From the NCBI RefSeq assembly GCF_024345835.1, contig NZ_JAGQBW010000003.1, positions 1-64,000 of the forward strand: DNA of 64,000 nt, given 5' to 3'. Shown one piece after another: positions 7,344-16,740 of this stretch (its first letter is position 1; each line of letters starts with the position of its first letter). The notes beneath the pieces are model-generated. The model was not told where the DNA came from, did no database searches, and saw nothing but the letters and a program-made list of their open reading frames with translations. Source of the stretch: Synechococcus sp. HJ21-Hayes. GTDB lineage: Bacteria; Cyanobacteriota; Cyanobacteriia; PCC-6307; Cyanobiaceae. The position numbers were made by a program, and so were the translations under genes.

Positions 7344-7487
7344 ATGCCACTCACCCCTGAGGGCTGGACCCTGCCCAAAACCTGGGAGGGCTGCCGCCTG
7401 AGCGCCTATCCCGACCCTGCCAGTGGTGGTGCCGCCGGTCGAGGCGCAAACGTCAATGGTGGCGTCAATCGGGTTGGTCGCCGTTAA
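7344..7487 (+). pseudogene. Truncated second copy of the GH24 lysozyme start
   Basis: From ATG 7344 the protein reads MPLTPEGWTLPKTWEGCRLS and AYPDPASGG, nearly identical to the start of the minus-strand lysozyme at 4209, then leaves the family after about 31 residues and ends at 7487. The 40 bp before the ATG also match. It is a broken duplicate lacking most of the catalytic domain. Confidence 0.75.
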
Positions 7488-7544
7488 CCGGCTGAGCCAG
7501 GCCGGAGGCTGCTCAAAAGACTCGAGCCGCCAACCCGTGAGTGC

Positions 7545-7785
7545 TCAAGCCACGCCATGCCTGCTGCTGACCAGTTCACCGGTGCAGGCCACCGGCAGCA
7601 GGCTTGAGCGACCGCCCTCGTACCAGGCATCCACCAACGCCGTGGAGCACCTGGGTCTGATCCGGTGTGCCCACGTACCAAGGCGCCTCGGGATCGACCG
7701 ACAGCTCCTCATGGAGCTGGAGCAGCCCCTCAAGGACGCAATCGGTGAGCTCGCTCTTCTCTGGCCAGTTGGCAGGCAAGGTCAA
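7545..7785 (-). pseudogene. Probable frameshifted small gene of unknown function
   Basis: From TTG 7785 the frame reads LPANWPEKSELTDCVLEG and DPEAPWYVGTPDQTQVLH. One extra base near 7645 would connect it to ALVDAWYEGGRSSLLPVACT and a stop at 7545. The joined product of about 79 residues is acidic and soluble-looking. I do not recognise it. It lies between the lysozyme fragment and yjbQ. Confidence 0.35.
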
Positions 7786-7845
7786 TCATCCACCGATTTA
7801 GGCGCATCCAGGCTCGCCGGGTGAAGGCTCGGCCGCCCGTGCTGC

Positions 7846-8295
7846 CTACTCGCCGATGATGTGGCAGGCAATTCGCCGCCGTTGCGGTTTCGCCCTGTGT
7901 TCCCAGAGGTAAACCCCCTGCCAAATGCCTAGGAGCAGTTCTCCGCCATCAAGACTCAGCGTCAGGGTCTGGGCGGTGAGTGCCGTACGGATGTGGGCCG
8001 GCATGTCGTCGTCACCCTCGTCATCGTGCAGATAGGGGGTGCGCTTGCCGTTGCCGTCCAGGGGACCGCGGCCATCCTGCGGAACCACCGCATCCATCCA
8101 GGCCTGGAGATCCTTGAGCACCCGGGGATCGGCATTCTCATTGATGGTCAGGCTGCAGCTTGTGTGCAAGCAGCTCAGGTGCAGCACGCCCCGCTGCATG
8201 CCAGTGGAACGAATCCAGCGGTTGAGCTCCCCGTTGAGACGGGTGAAGCCTGGGCCTTTGGTCGAAACCTCGATCTGGTGGAGATGCTGTTGCAT
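7846..8295 (-). CDS. YjbQ/UPF0047 family protein
   Basis: The 149-residue protein is a full-length YjbQ-family member: GVLHLSCLHTSCSLTINENADP, the loop TPYLHDDEGDDDMPAHIR (conserved His/Asp cluster) and LGIWQGVYLWEHR near the C-terminus. I give these as family landmarks in pieces of the protein. The family is annotated as secondary thiamine-phosphate synthase on the basis of complementation, but its physiological role is unsettled. It is transcribed divergently from the following exported protein, 33 bp between starts. Confidence 0.9.
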   Translation of the reverse strand: MQQHLHQIEVSTKGPGFTRLNGELNRWIRSTGMQRGVLHLSCLHTSCSLTINENADPRVLKDLQAWMDAVVPQDGRGPLDGNGKRTPYLHDDEGDDDMPAHIRTALTAQTLTLSLDGGELLLGIWQGVYLWEHRAKPQRRRIACHIIGE

Positions 8296-8328
8296 GGTCC
8301 AGGATTAGCAGGTCTGGACATCAAGCCC

Positions 8329-8808
8329 ATGACCTCACTGCAACCCCACCTGAACAGGATGCTGGCTGGCTGTGTTGCGGTCTTGTTGCCGTTGCTGATT
8401 GGGCCTGTCATCGCCGCTGAGCACCAACTGCTGTTGCGACCGACCCAGGAGCGCTTTTCCAGTGGTGATCGGATCTGGTGGCTTGAATGGCGCCAGGGCA
8501 AGCAGGTGTTGCAACGCTGGGCTGCAGCCAGCGGCGCCGGCCAGAGCCAGGGATTGGACCGTCGCTGGAGCCCAGGCAATGGGGCGCCGCTGCCGGCTGG
8601 AACCTATGCCCTGGGTCGGCCAGAGCCATGGGGCCGCGATGTATGGATTGGGCTGGAGCCGCGGTTCTCAACGCGCCGCAGTGGGCTCGGCATCCACCAC
8701 TGCTTCCCGGGAGTGGGGTGCATCTGCTTGCCGCAACGCCGTGAGCTCGATCAACTGGCTTCCTTGATCAGACGGCACGACATCCGCCGTCTGGTCGTAG
8801 TGCAGTGA
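8329..8808 (+). CDS. Exported L,D-transpeptidase-like protein
   Basis: The 159-residue protein has a signal peptide or anchor (MLAGCVAVLLPLLIGPVIAA) and a compact C-terminal domain with PLPAGTYALG and LGIHHCFPGVGCICLP. The PxGxY turn followed by G-IHH...GC resembles the YkuD (L,D-transpeptidase) core, in which the last Cys is the nucleophile and the first His its partner. Match quality is moderate because the usual S/T-x-G-C-x-R motif is altered. If correct it would act on peptidoglycan in the periplasm. Start ATG 8329 gives a normal signal peptide. Confidence 0.6.
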   Translation: MTSLQPHLNRMLAGCVAVLLPLLIGPVIAAEHQLLLRPTQERFSSGDRIWWLEWRQGKQVLQRWAAASGAGQSQGLDRRWSPGNGAPLPAGTYALGRPEPWGRDVWIGLEPRFSTRRSGLGIHHCFPGVGCICLPQRRELDQLASLIRRHDIRRLVVVQ

Positions 8809-9244
8809 TACATGAAAGGATGGACTACGACAACTATTGCGGAGAAAAGAACTTAAGCCCGTTGCAAGCGAAGCAAATGACTCTGATGCTGCTTCAAAGG
8901 GTAGGGCCAGTATCTTCTATGGTTCCGGGCAAATTCTGTTTGAAGAATCTGTTAATCTACTTGTTCTTGGTGTATAGCAGGAATGGCCAGCGTCATGGCT
9001 GCGTTTCACGCTGCAGTGATCAGAGCATCGACTGATCCATTCTCCAGTAGACACCTTAGACGTGCTCTGCCCATTGACAATTAGAGTGTCTTCGTCATAG
9101 CATTGAGGCCACTTTAGTATAAAGATCCAATCTCGCCACCATGAAGCCTAAAGCTTTGCAGATCCCAAAGCGATTTCAAAAAAGGGAGCATGCTCCCGCT
9201 AAATCGTTTTAAGAAAAAACTTCTTGTCTGCATTGAATTCAATC
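8809..9244. other. AT-rich noncoding stretch with a 14-bp palindrome
   Basis: No supported gene is seen. Base composition is clearly more AT-rich than the flanks. At 9184-9197 there is a perfect palindrome GGGAGCATGCTCCC, 48 bp before the next start codon, which could be an operator. Confidence 0.45.
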
Positions 9245-9742
9245 ATGCCGATGCCTGATGACAGCTTTCATGGGCCAATTGATGGGATTGACTTAAAGGA
9301 TGCACTAGCCCTTGCGGCACACATAGAGCAGCTGCTCATGGCTGAGCAGCAATGGATACTGAATCGTTTGTCTTGGCTTTTCACCTCTCAATCCTTTCTG
9401 GTAACCGCTTTTGTTGTCCTTTTGGGCTCAGGTGATCATTCCTCCAGTGCCCATCTCTTGCGAATTGCACTACCTCTTTTGGGTCTATTCTGTTGTGTAA
9501 CTGTAGCAATAGCCATTAGGGCTGCCGAGCGCGTGCGCAGGCCACTTGGAAACAGGCGCGCGTTCTTGTCAATGCTGATTAACGACATCGTTAAAAGCCC
9601 AATGCTGGTTCCCATGCTTGGATCAAGTAAGGCCCTTCGTGATCATCCATCGACGTTGCATCATGGTTCATTGCCGCACATTGTTTTGCCTTGGGCATTT
9701 GCCGTTCTATGGCTTCTGTTGTTAATGTCCCTGGGACTGTGA
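9245..9742 (+). CDS. Small multi-pass membrane protein
   Basis: The 165-residue product has a polar N-terminal helix (LAAHIEQLLMAEQQWILNR) leading into three predicted membrane segments at about 47-65, 73-92 and 146-164. The layout of a charged helix with RLSWLFTSQSFLVTAF entering the first membrane segment is seen in small SLATT/RipA-like bacterial membrane proteins, but I cannot assign a family. The TTG at 9224 is a longer alternative; ATG 9245 or 9251 is more likely. It stands alone, with AT-rich upstream DNA suggesting recent acquisition. Confidence 0.55.
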   Translation: MPMPDDSFHGPIDGIDLKDALALAAHIEQLLMAEQQWILNRLSWLFTSQSFLVTAFVVLLGSGDHSSSAHLLRIALPLLGLFCCVTVAIAIRAAERVRRPLGNRRAFLSMLINDIVKSPMLVPMLGSSKALRDHPSTLHHGSLPHIVLPWAFAVLWLLLLMSLGL

Positions 9743-9770
9743 ACTCAGGCAGTCTTTCTGCCACTCTCCT

Positions 9771-12518
9771 TCAATCGACGCCATAGCGCTGAATAGGCAT
9801 GAGTCCCGTATTGCCGCCACTCGCCAACCGACTCTCCTGGGTGTTGGCGGCGAAGTAGTGAATCAAATTAAACACCAGACCACTCCATCCCGTCTGGTGG
9901 CTGGCACCAATGCCGGCTCCATTATCACCATGGAAGTACTCATAAAACAGCAGATGGTCCTTCCAGTGGGGGTCGCCCTGAAAGGTCTGCTGGCTGCCAA
10001 AGACTGGTCTAAGGCCTTCAGCATTGCGTGTAAAAATGGAGATGAGTCTGTGCGCGAGATGCTCGGCGATCTCATAGAGATTCGCCATCTGGCCGCTGCC
10101 TGTTGGGAATTCAACCTTGAAGTCCTTGCCGTAATACGTGTAGTAGACAGTCAAGGAGCGAATGATCGCGAAGTTGACTGGCATCCAGATCGGCCCGCGC
10201 CAGTTGCTGTTGCCGCCGAATAGGCCTGAATCGGACTCGGCCGGCAGGTATTGGACAACGTACTCCTGTTGATTGTGGACAAAGCGATAGGGGTCCCGTT
10301 CATGCCGTTTCGAGATCGAGCGAATGCCATGGTCACTGAGAAACTCATCAGGATCGAGCATGATCTTGAGCACGCGGCGAAGATTGGTTTCATCGAGGGC
10401 TGACATCATTTGTCGGTTGGCATAGCCCTTGAGCCTGATGTCGTGAAAAGAGCTTTGTTGGTCTGGGTATTTATCCCGCATCTGTTGCAAGATATCGCCA
10501 ATTTCTGGAAATTGTTCCACGACATCCTGCTCGAACACCTGTACGGCGCACAATGGAATCAGCCCGACCATCGACCTGACTTTCAGCCGAGTTGAGCTGC
10601 CGTCGCTTTTGCGGAGGACATCATAAAAGAATCCATCCTGTTCATCCCACATGCTCTCGCTCGCATTGCGATTGACCATCGCGTGGGCGATTCTTAAATA
10701 GTGCCTGATGAATTTGGCTATGTATTCGCGATACATTTCATCGCTTCGAGCCAACTCAACGGCGATATTGACCATGGTCTGGGCGTAGAAGGCCATCCAT
10801 GCCGTGCCATCGGCCTGCTCGAGCCGGCCGCCCATCTCTGTCGATTCAGTGCGGTCAAAAATGCCAATATTATCGAGACCAAGGAAGCCACCTTGGAACA
10901 CACTATTATCATCGGCATCTTTGCGATTCACCCACCAGGTAAAGTTAATCAGAAGCTTGTGGAAGCTTTGTTTCAGCCACTGATGATCAGGTTGTCCGTG
11001 AAGTCCTGCATCGGTTAAGTAGACGAGATAGGTTGCCCAGGCATGCACGGGTGGGTTGACATCGCCGAAGTTCCACTCATAGGCTGGAATTTGCCCGTTG
11101 GGGTGCAGGTACCGGCTGCTCAGCATCAAGCTGAGCTGTTGCTTGGCGAAGCTCGGATCCACGAGTGAAAACGTCATGGCGTGGAAAGCAAGATCCCAGG
11201 CCGCGTACCAGGGGTATTCCCATTTGTCTGGCATGGAGATGACATCACAGTTGTTCATGTGATGCCACTGCTGATTTCTGAATCCCTGGCCGTTCATGGC
11301 ACCCAGTGGGTCAATCCCACGTTGCTGGAGCCAGGGCGCAATGTCGTAGTTGTAGAACTGTTTGGACCACAGCATCCCTGCCACGGCCTGCCTGAGCACC
11401 AGCTGTTGCTCGGTGCTTAATCCAGCTGGCATCACCCTGGCGTAGTAGTCATCGCAGTCCTGTTTTCTGCGATGGAAGATCTGATCAAAGTCGTGATAGG
11501 CAGAATCGTTATTTGAGTCAGGCGTTGACTTGGTCAGTCGTAAGCGGATTGTGCTCGAGGCATGGGCACCAATCGAGAGGTGATGCACTGCGGATGCCTT
11601 AGTGCCGCGCTGGGATGGGTTGACAGCTGCCGTTTCGCCATGAACCAAGTAGCGGTTAATGCCACATTTGGTGTAGGGAGATTGATTGGGTTGTTGGAAT
11701 ACAACTTCTGTATTGGTTTCGTTGTCCGTGAACACCAGTTCATCAGCCCCCTGGCAGTGCAGCACGAAATCGCCAAGGTCGGGGTGGCTCGCATAGAGGC
11801 TGGTTGCACCTGATTCACCCGGCTGCGCCTGGATCAAGGGTCTCGCATTGCCGCCTTGCGTCCAAGTATTGCGACACCAGAGGGTGGGTAAAACAGCGAG
11901 GCTGGCCGGTTGATCGGAGCGATTGTGGACCGTGATCTGGATCAGTAGGTCTTCCGGATCAGCCTTGGCATACTCCACTTCAATATCGCAGTATTCATTG
12001 TTATCAAAAATTCCCGTGTCGATTAGTTCGTATTCTGGCTCATGGCGCGACCTTGCCTTATTTACGGTGACAAGATCATCGTAGGGAAAGGTGTTGAGCG
12101 GATACTTATAGAGGAAACGCATGTAGGAATGCGTTGGCGTTGAGTCGAGGTAGTAATAATATTCTTTGACATCTTCGCCATGGTTCCCTTCGCTGTTGGT
12201 CAGACCAAAGAGGCGTTCCTTGATGATCGGATCGTTGCCATTCCAGAGCGCTAAGGCGAAGCAAAGAAGCTGGCGGTCATCGCTGATGCCTGCCAGGCCG
12301 TCTTCTCCCCATTGGTAGGAGCGGGATCGTGCCTGATCGTGACTGAAGGATTCCCAGGCATTGCCATCGGGGCTGTCGTCTTCGCGTACGGTGCCCCACT
12401 GCCTTTCGCTCAGGTAGGGCCCCCATGTTCTCCATGGCTTGTGCCCCTGGTCGGCCTCCACCAGGCGCTGGTGTTCAGGCGACAGGGATTCTGAGGATTG
12501 GGTCTGGGACACCACCAT
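9771..12518 (-). CDS. GH63/MGH1-like glucosidase family protein
   Basis: This large cytoplasmic protein (915 aa from ATG 12518, 926 from GTG 12551) opens with RTWGPYLSERQWGTVRED, has a beta-sandwich N-terminal region and then an (alpha/alpha)6 barrel, with landmark segments WEYPWYAAWDLAFHAM, GQIPAYEWNFGDVNPP and NWRGPIWMPVNFAI. These match GH63-type glucosidases that act on glucosyl or mannosyl linkages, such as glucosylglycerate-type substrates. The exact substrate cannot be read from sequence. No signal peptide is present. A role in compatible-solute or oligosaccharide turnover is inferred. It converges on the small membrane-protein gene and appears intact. Confidence 0.85.
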   Translation of the reverse strand: MVVSQTQSSESLSPEHQRLVEADQGHKPWRTWGPYLSERQWGTVREDDSPDGNAWESFSHDQARSRSYQWGEDGLAGISDDRQLLCFALALWNGNDPIIKERLFGLTNSEGNHGEDVKEYYYYLDSTPTHSYMRFLYKYPLNTFPYDDLVTVNKARSRHEPEYELIDTGIFDNNEYCDIEVEYAKADPEDLLIQITVHNRSDQPASLAVLPTLWCRNTWTQGGNARPLIQAQPGESGATSLYASHPDLGDFVLHCQGADELVFTDNETNTEVVFQQPNQSPYTKCGINRYLVHGETAAVNPSQRGTKASAVHHLSIGAHASSTIRLRLTKSTPDSNNDSAYHDFDQIFHRRKQDCDDYYARVMPAGLSTEQQLVLRQAVAGMLWSKQFYNYDIAPWLQQRGIDPLGAMNGQGFRNQQWHHMNNCDVISMPDKWEYPWYAAWDLAFHAMTFSLVDPSFAKQQLSLMLSSRYLHPNGQIPAYEWNFGDVNPPVHAWATYLVYLTDAGLHGQPDHQWLKQSFHKLLINFTWWVNRKDADDNSVFQGGFLGLDNIGIFDRTESTEMGGRLEQADGTAWMAFYAQTMVNIAVELARSDEMYREYIAKFIRHYLRIAHAMVNRNASESMWDEQDGFFYDVLRKSDGSSTRLKVRSMVGLIPLCAVQVFEQDVVEQFPEIGDILQQMRDKYPDQQSSFHDIRLKGYANRQMMSALDETNLRRVLKIMLDPDEFLSDHGIRSISKRHERDPYRFVHNQQEYVVQYLPAESDSGLFGGNSNWRGPIWMPVNFAIIRSLTVYYTYYGKDFKVEFPTGSGQMANLYEIAEHLAHRLISIFTRNAEGLRPVFGSQQTFQGDPHWKDHLLFYEYFHGDNGAGIGASHQTGWSGLVFNLIHYFAANTQESRLASGGNTGLMPIQRYGVD

Positions 12519-12745
12519 GGTCGATGAACGTTTGAAATCAGGTCCAATCACCCTAAGAGTGGGTTGTTAAGTCTGATCCTGCTATCGGCTATTCGGTTGA
12601 TGGCCCCCTGACTGACGGACACAAGCCCAAGAGCGTTTGCGCCGGAATGGGTCTCAAGTCATTGGGTGGGCAGGGAGCCATGAAAGGTTGGGGTTGCGAC
12701 ACCAAACCAATCTCTCGTGGATTCCCACGCCCGGCTCCATGCTGA

Positions 12746-13456
12746 GCTCACCGGCTTCGCCCCGTCTGCGACGAGCGTCACCTGGTGCTGTTGGGTTGGC
12801 TGGTCACCAGCCTGCTCCTCAACCAGACCGTCTGTTTTGACCAGGAGAAGCGATTCATCCCGCTGAACCGTTGCCTACCCGCCAGCTAGCAGCGCCGTTG
12901 CCGCCGTTGGTTCGCCAACGGTCAGATCGGTCCCGACGGGCTCTACGGCCCGCTGGTGCTCTGGGCAATTCAGCAGTGGCAAAAGCCAGGCCAGACCTTG
13001 CATCTGGCCCTTGACACCACGATGCTCTGGAACCTCTTCTGCGTCGTGGTGCTCTCCGTGGTCTGCCACGGCAGGGCGATTCCGCTGCTCTGGCAGACGC
13101 TGGAGCATCCCAGTGGCGAGCTGCTCGGTTGGTTGAGTCAGCAGTCGCGCTGGCGCTGTGAGGTGCGGCGTTTACGCCTGCCCCGCGGCCATTGCCGTGG
13201 GTTTCGGGATGTGCGGCTCTGGGATGGCGGCCACCGGGCCAATCTGGTTCTGGCCAGACCCGTTGGCATCACAGCCGCTGAGCCCTGATCGCTGGTCAGC
13301 AACCTGGAATCCAGCCTGGATCTGGTCTGGGCCGATGGCCAACGCTTCTGCACCGAGCAGCTCTTCCGCGACCAGACATCGGCAATCATCCAGTTGGAGC
13401 GCAGTGGCCTGCGAGATCCTGCTCGCATCCATCGGCTGCTGCTGGCGATCGCATGA
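12746..13456 (+). pseudogene. IS4-type transposase remnant
   Basis: One frame runs through HLVLLGWLVTSLLLNQTVCF, RRCRRWFANGQIG, LHLALDTTMLWN, CHGRAIPLLWQTLEHP and finally LVWADGQRFCTEQLFRDQ, the last being the region around the acidic residue near the end of IS4-type transposases. Two in-frame stops interrupt it, TAG at 12887 and TGA at 13286. DTTMLWN carries the expected catalytic Asp. No clear terminal inverted repeats are visible. Confidence 0.75.
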
Positions 13457-13946
13457 CCGTCTCTGATGAGATGTGTCCGTCAGTCAGGGGCTGGGCATCG
13501 GGCACCTGGAAGGCCGAGCGGAAGCCCCCTGGAGAAGGCCTCGAGGTGAGCAGGGGCCAAGGCCTTGACCGCTCCTGCAAAGCGGGGATAGCAGGCTGCC
13601 AGGCGGTTGAAGCAGCCCCAACAGAGCCGTGCCACCGCAGCCGCGGGAGGGGGGCTGTGCGTGATGAACCAACGCCACACGTCCCGGCGGCGGCAAGGAA
13701 ACAACAGATCACGCGAAGCACCTGCGCCGTGTGACAACCTGAATTCCCTGCCGCCTAGTGGCGATCAGGGGCTTGCGGCTAATCCGTCTGCGCTAAACAG
13801 CAACTCAGGGCTGTGGGTGCCCCGGCTCAGAGGTTAACGATGGGGGCTGTCCAGAAAATCCAGTCCAGCTCAGGTTGTGGCAGCCACAGTCCATATTCTG
13901 CAGAGTTTAATCGCACAACTCCTGCAATTTACGCCGGCACAGCGAT
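13457..13946. other. Intergenic region between IS remnants
   Basis: No supported gene is seen. A minus-strand frame at 13480-13737 (containing WGCFNRLAACYPRFAG) is open but has no recognisable family and may be another decayed mobile-element piece. The rest, towards 13946, is noncoding and becomes more AT-rich. Confidence 0.35.
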
Positions 13947-14118
13947 TTAGCATCGAACCCTATAGATATTGGCCAAGGCGAACAGTGTCTTTGGTTTGTG
14001 GTTATTCTTCTTGATGCCCCGGTGGCAGAAGTTCTGGAGTCCGAGTTGTCATTGGGTCACGCGAAATGGATGTTCCAGATTGTCGCGCACAGATTTGCGC
14101 CAACCGGCGGGACGCAAG
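13947..14118 (-). pseudogene. IS5-family transposase C-terminal remnant
   Basis: On the minus strand the frame reads GWRKSVRDNLEHPFRVTQ, a TGA stop, then QLGLQNFCHRGIKKNNH and TLFALANIYRVR before TAA at 13947. R-x-x-x-EHPFRVxxxxxG and TLFAL-N are the closing motifs of IS5-type transposases, and the Glu before HPF is the catalytic one. Only the last 55 codons remain. It abuts the stop codon of the autotransporter gene. Confidence 0.6.
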
Positions 14119-15999
14119 CTAGAACTTCACGCTCAGTCCAGCCCATCCACCAGCAGCATAATTGATACCGTTGCCAACGGCTGCATCACCCCTGATCTTC
14201 AGAGCAACCGCACTTGAAAGATCAATCGTCACACCGGCCGTTACAGCAACAGAATGACGGCTAACAACTTCTGTGGGTAGTGCCAGCGACTGGCCAATCA
14301 TGGTGACACCTACCGTATTGGCACCAACGCTTCCACGATACAGGTAGCCCACCTGCCCTTCTAGGACCATCTTGGTGTCTTTGCCCAAGGTTGTTTTCAG
14401 CATTCTCCGGGTGCCGATGCCAACGAAGCTTTGTCCGATGGCGACGTTTCGTCCGTTCACAGTGGCATTGGCAGAGCCACCACCAGATTCTGTGTAGGCA
14501 CCCATCCATTGCTGGGCGTAGCGCAGCCGAGCTGTGGGCAGCAAGCTCCAGCCATTGAGTTCGCCTGCCTTGTATGTAATACCTGCCTCGGGTGCCAGCC
14601 ACCAGCCACGAAACGATGCTTGGGTGCTGGAGTTACCGAGGTATGCCAGGTTGTCATTGACATAGCGTTGTTGCCTAAAGCTTTGAACGCCTCCGTAGAG
14701 TGCGAAGTCGAGGCTCAGATCTTTCCACCGCTTTTGTCCGTAAAGCCCCAAGAAGCCATCGTCACTCGAGTTGTTGTATGACTGCATCGCGCTGCCGTCT
14801 GTTGTTAGGCTTGTCTGTCCATATCCACCTAGTGCGCCCAGCATCAAGCTTTTGGAGCGCATGAAATCGTAGCCCATTGCGACGCCAGAGTAGATGTATT
14901 TTCTACTCAGGGTTGCGTCCGATCCTGAGTAGCTCGATGTCATTCCAAAGCCTCTTGCCCACAACGGATAGTCTTTATTGGTTCCGTTGAAGCGCCCAGG
15001 CGTGAGTGAGGATATGGTGCTTGTCATATCCCCCAAGGCATCAGTTGAGGCGGCAAAGAATGTTGGCTCGTAAGTTGCAAGCTGCTTTGTTGATGTATTG
15101 ATAAAGACTGGAACAGGGCCATTCGCGCTGATGCCGCTAAGTGTGCCGGAGTAGTTGATGAGCTTTGAGTGGTTGGCGCCGGTCGTGATGCTGACCTGAG
15201 TGCCTGACCCAAGTTCAATTCCCCCGCCCAGGAATGAGCCATTAAGGAGGTTTAATGTGTTGCCGCTTCTTGAAAAGTGTATTGAGTTTCCGTGATAGCT
15301 AACAATTGTTCCCGAGTTGGTGACTGAGTTCGATCCGCCGCCTGCTCCGGCGCCAGCATTGATGCCTGCTGCTTCTCCGGGAGAAGTAGATGCACCTGTT
15401 GTGATGATAACCCCTGTGTTGGTAATCGTATTTAGGCTTCCGTTGGCGCGTATCCCTTCGGCATCATCGCCAGTCGTCCTGATTGTGCCATTGTTGATGA
15501 TCCGGTTTGAATTGCTGCCCGTTGCGGCTGATATGCCGGTTGACAATACGGTTTCGATTAAGCCATTGTTGATGATCGCATTGCTATTGCCACTTACGCC
15601 TATCCCCCGAGCTGAATCCTTGAATGTCCGAATGGTTCCATTGTTGATGATGACACTAGATCCGCCAGTGGCGCTTATCCCATCTGCGTTACCTACGGCG
15701 CCGCTTCCAGTCGTCTGAATGCTTCCATTGTTGATGATTTGATTCGATCCTCCTGTTGCGCTAATGCCCTTGGCATCGTCGTCAGTGACGCTTATGCTTC
15801 CATTTGTTGTGACTGTTAGTGAATCGCTGCCGTTTAGCTCTGGCACCATGGGGCCCTGAGTCGTCGTCTGAGCACCGTTAATCGTTGTGTCAGCCGCGAG
15901 GCAATTGGGGTATGCGCTAAGGATCGCAAAATAGGCCAGTGCTTTTAATGGGTTGTTGTTTGAGGAACTTTTCATCTTTGCCGCATGAATAATCTGCAT
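14119..15999 (-). CDS. Type V autotransporter with beta-helical passenger
   Basis: The 626-residue product has a signal peptide ending near YPNCLA-AD, then a passenger (about 40-290) built from repeated units of the form IINNGTIRTxG...GI, as expected for a right-handed beta-helix. After a linker, a C-terminal autotransporter barrel spans about 345-626, with alternating strands such as YPLWARGFGM, GYDFMRSKSLMLGALGGY and the terminal LSVKF, ending in Phe as outer-membrane barrels do. It should insert in the outer membrane and expose the passenger. A start at ATG 15975 (MKSSSNNN) is also possible. Base use is less GC-rich than the neighbours and IS remnants flank it on both sides, suggesting transfer. 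Confidence 0.85.
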   Translation of the reverse strand: MQIIHAAKMKSSSNNNPLKALAYFAILSAYPNCLAADTTINGAQTTTQGPMVPELNGSDSLTVTTNGSISVTDDDAKGISATGGSNQIINNGSIQTTGSGAVGNADGISATGGSSVIINNGTIRTFKDSARGIGVSGNSNAIINNGLIETVLSTGISAATGSNSNRIINNGTIRTTGDDAEGIRANGSLNTITNTGVIITTGASTSPGEAAGINAGAGAGGGSNSVTNSGTIVSYHGNSIHFSRSGNTLNLLNGSFLGGGIELGSGTQVSITTGANHSKLINYSGTLSGISANGPVPVFINTSTKQLATYEPTFFAASTDALGDMTSTISSLTPGRFNGTNKDYPLWARGFGMTSSYSGSDATLSRKYIYSGVAMGYDFMRSKSLMLGALGGYGQTSLTTDGSAMQSYNNSSDDGFLGLYGQKRWKDLSLDFALYGGVQSFRQQRYVNDNLAYLGNSSTQASFRGWWLAPEAGITYKAGELNGWSLLPTARLRYAQQWMGAYTESGGGSANATVNGRNVAIGQSFVGIGTRRMLKTTLGKDTKMVLEGQVGYLYRGSVGANTVGVTMIGQSLALPTEVVSRHSVAVTAGVTIDLSSAVALKIRGDAAVGNGINYAAGGWAGLSVKF

Positions 16000-16258
16000 T
16001 AAAGCGCACCGCTCACCGGTTTTGTCTTTAAGCTTCTACTTTTTCATCTAAAACTTCGCTAAAGAAGCCGCCCGTCTCGACGATAATGGGTCAACTGCCT
16101 ACCCTTTGCTGCGAGGTGAACAGGAGCGCGCCGGTTCCCTGTTCTCCGACGTCCCGATCGAGGATCGGAGTCCGGCCAGTCATCCGCTGTGGCCCCCGAT
16201 TTCAGGACAGTTATCACCCCTCTGATCAGTACACCAGGGGGCTTGATGGAGCAGACCA

Positions 16259-16732
16259 ATGCGTCGCTACAGCGAGGCCGCCAACGCTGATGTGAGAAGG
16301 CGGATGAGTCCGCCGCACCGCCAGACCGTCGCTCAGATCTCAGCAGACCTGGGTATTCACGTGGTCACCCTCTACAACTGGAGGAAGGCCTGGCGGTTGC
16401 AAGGAGCGCCAGGGAACGTTCACAGTGGTGCTGGAGACCGCAGGGCTCAATGCCACCGAGCTCAGCGCCTACAGCGGTGATTGGGGTTGGTACCTGGAGC
16501 AGGTTGAACGGTGGCGCCAGGCGTCCCAGGATGCCAACGAAAAGCCAGTGCTCGCCTTGTAGACGCTGTCCGGCGAGTTCGCCGAGCCGTAAGAGCAGAA
16601 GGAGCTCGAGAAGCTCCGTGCCCAGGATCAGAAGGCAATCAAGCGACTCCATCAGGAGCTCAGGCGCAAGGAGAAGGCCTTGCTGATCATGGATAAAGGC
16701 ATGGCTGACTCCTATGGGTTGAATCAACGATG
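16259..16732 (+). pseudogene. IS3-type transposase OrfA remnant
   Basis: The first frame has the N-terminal HTH of an IS3-like OrfA (QISADLGIHVVTLYNWRKAW). A shift near 16415 leads to FTVVLETAGLNATELSAYSG and YLEQVERWRQASQDAN, then two in-frame stops (at about 16559 and 16590) and the coiled-coil end RLHQELRRKEKALLIMDKGM. The order of motifs follows the family, so this is a decayed copy rather than a chance match. Confidence 0.7.
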
Positions 16733-16740
16733 ATTGAGCC

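Larger units (their letters stand above)
6505..7434. repeat. Right arm of the inverted duplication, split by hicBA
   Basis: This arm contains copy 2 of the membrane-protein gene (6789-6505) and the start of a lysozyme gene (7344 onward), in the mirror arrangement of the left arm. Here the two are separated by 554 bp instead of 71 bp. The extra DNA is the hicBA pair. Both junctions lie at a GGAACCCT sequence that is also in the left-arm spacer. Confidence 0.7.

Noticed and set aside
2945-7785. Intact prophage
   Set aside because: Only an integrase, a broken lysin, an HTH protein and small genes are present; there are no capsid, terminase or tail genes.
8805-9035. Plus-strand 76-codon frame after the transpeptidase-like gene
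   Set aside because: Composition is AT-rich and noncoding-like, the product has no pattern, and it overlaps the preceding stop region.
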